Both the position numbers and the translations under genes were made by a program. A DNA stretch of 64,000 nt from Thermoplasma sp. Kam2015. GTDB taxonomy: Archaea > Thermoplasmatota > Thermoplasmata > Thermoplasmatales > Thermoplasmataceae. The stretch lies in assembly GCF_003205235.1 (NCBI RefSeq), contig NZ_QJSM01000026.1:97274-161273 (forward strand), given 5' to 3'. Within the stretch, counting starts at the first letter, position 1. Every line of letters starts with the position of its first letter. Under the pieces are notes generated by a model, which did not search any database, was not told the DNA's origin, and worked only from the letters and a program-made list of their open reading frames with translations. Shown here in pieces: positions 63,778-64,000 of the stretch.

Positions 63778-64000
63778 CTACTCCTCGCTAAAGCTTCGGA
63801 GCTTGCTGCTGGTCTCCCCTCCACCCCTGAGTGGAGTTTCATCGAACCGCAGTGATCGGCTGGCTAACAGCATCCTGAAGTACTCAGATGTACCGGGCAC
63901 TTCGATGTTCCTTGAGGCATTCAGATCCGCATGGAGTTCGAAGCCACAGTTCAGGCATTTGAATACCGAGCCATGCCTGTTGTTTTTATTTACATAGCCA
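63778..64000 (-). CDS. tnpB: TnpB RNA-guided nuclease, C-terminal part, runs off the window
   Basis: The minus-strand frame ending at TAG 63778 encodes a TnpB tail. The second half of the zinc finger is H-G-S-V-F-K-C-L-N-C-G-F, and the RuvC-III motif is H-A-D-L-N-A-S-R-N-I, with Asp as the third catalytic acid. About 40 more residues end in K-L-R-S-F-S-E-E. The N-terminus is beyond base 64000. The final 30 bases, AGCTCCGAAGC...GGAGTAGCTGACTGC, form a hairpin (CTCC/GGAG) and match the right ends of the short repeat copies. In IS200/IS605 elements this region also encodes the omega-RNA. No tnpA is visible. Confidence 0.88.
   Translation of the reverse strand, partial: GYVNKNNRHGSVFKCLNCGFELHADLNASRNIEVPGTSEYFRMLLASRSLRFDETPLRGGGETSSKLRSFSEE

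Overview
The window reads as chromosomal DNA of a thermoacidophilic euryarchaeon of the genus Thermoplasma, probably T. acidophilum or a close relative. Support comes from archaeal information-processing genes (RNA polymerase subunit D, TFS, a TFB-like factor, eS8, SRP19, uL16/L10e, aIF5A, PriL, Gins51, FEN-1, RadB, XPB with Bax1), a bacterial-type DNA gyrase pair, a P-type proton ATPase, AGA/AGG- and ATA-rich codon use, and many genes whose TATA box lies 25-30 nt before the start codon (leaderless transcripts). The species call is inference; no database was searched.

Layout. 1-2.6 kb: end of the succinate dehydrogenase anchor genes, a CoA-binding protein, TFS and a PH/GRAM-like zinc-ribbon protein. 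2.8-10.2 kb: a DMT transporter, tRNA-Thr, a DsrE-TrmJ-FKBP cluster, indolepyruvate oxidoreductase (iorAB), GTP cyclohydrolase II and a methyltransferase. 10.4-19.5 kb: XPB-Bax1, a class V aminotransferase, moaD, a TFB-like factor lacking the zinc ribbon, an RmlD-like reductase and two moeA genes. 19.7-27.4 kb: MFS and TDT transporters, tRNA-Gly(GCC) and the rps13-rps4-rps11-rpoD cluster. 27.5-36 kb: DNA repair and replication genes (fen, radB, priL, gins51), pepQ, srp19/rps8e, a NifX-like protein, a DUF2070 membrane protein and purS. 36-45.7 kb: a P-type H+-ATPase, a CsaA-like protein, an esterase, a glycosyltransferase, RNase P RNA, a tungstate/molybdate ABC importer and an isochorismatase-fold protein. 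45.8-54 kb: gyrA-gyrB, a TusA-like protein, rpl10e, agmatinase overlapping aIF5A, and an amidohydrolase. 54-64 kb: a PadR-MFS-secreted protein operon, an intron-bearing tRNA-Gly(CCC), archaeal riboflavin kinase, purL, a GT4 glycosyltransferase, a COG3199 NAD-kinase-like protein and the 3' end of a tnpB gene.

Functional themes. Molybdenum/tungsten cofactor supply appears as moaD, two moeA genes and a Wtp-type ABC importer. Riboflavin synthesis (ribA, ribK), purine synthesis (purS, purL) and polyamine/hypusine metabolism (agmatinase with aIF5A) are also represented.

The most interesting feature that gene calling does not explain is a dispersed family of short elements of about 180-265 bp (12966-13147, 22919-23152, 33535-33740, 35939-36150, 38866-39129, plus a left-end fragment at 51342-51401). 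They share a left end, a middle and a right end. The right end matches the 3' end of the tnpB gene at the window edge (63778-64000). They look like IS200/IS605-derived short elements or orphan omega-RNA-like loci that kept the tnpB tail without the nuclease. Two genes, moaD and the RmlD-like reductase, appear to have lost one nucleotide at their start. In both cases the conserved reading frame is open but has no normal start codon.
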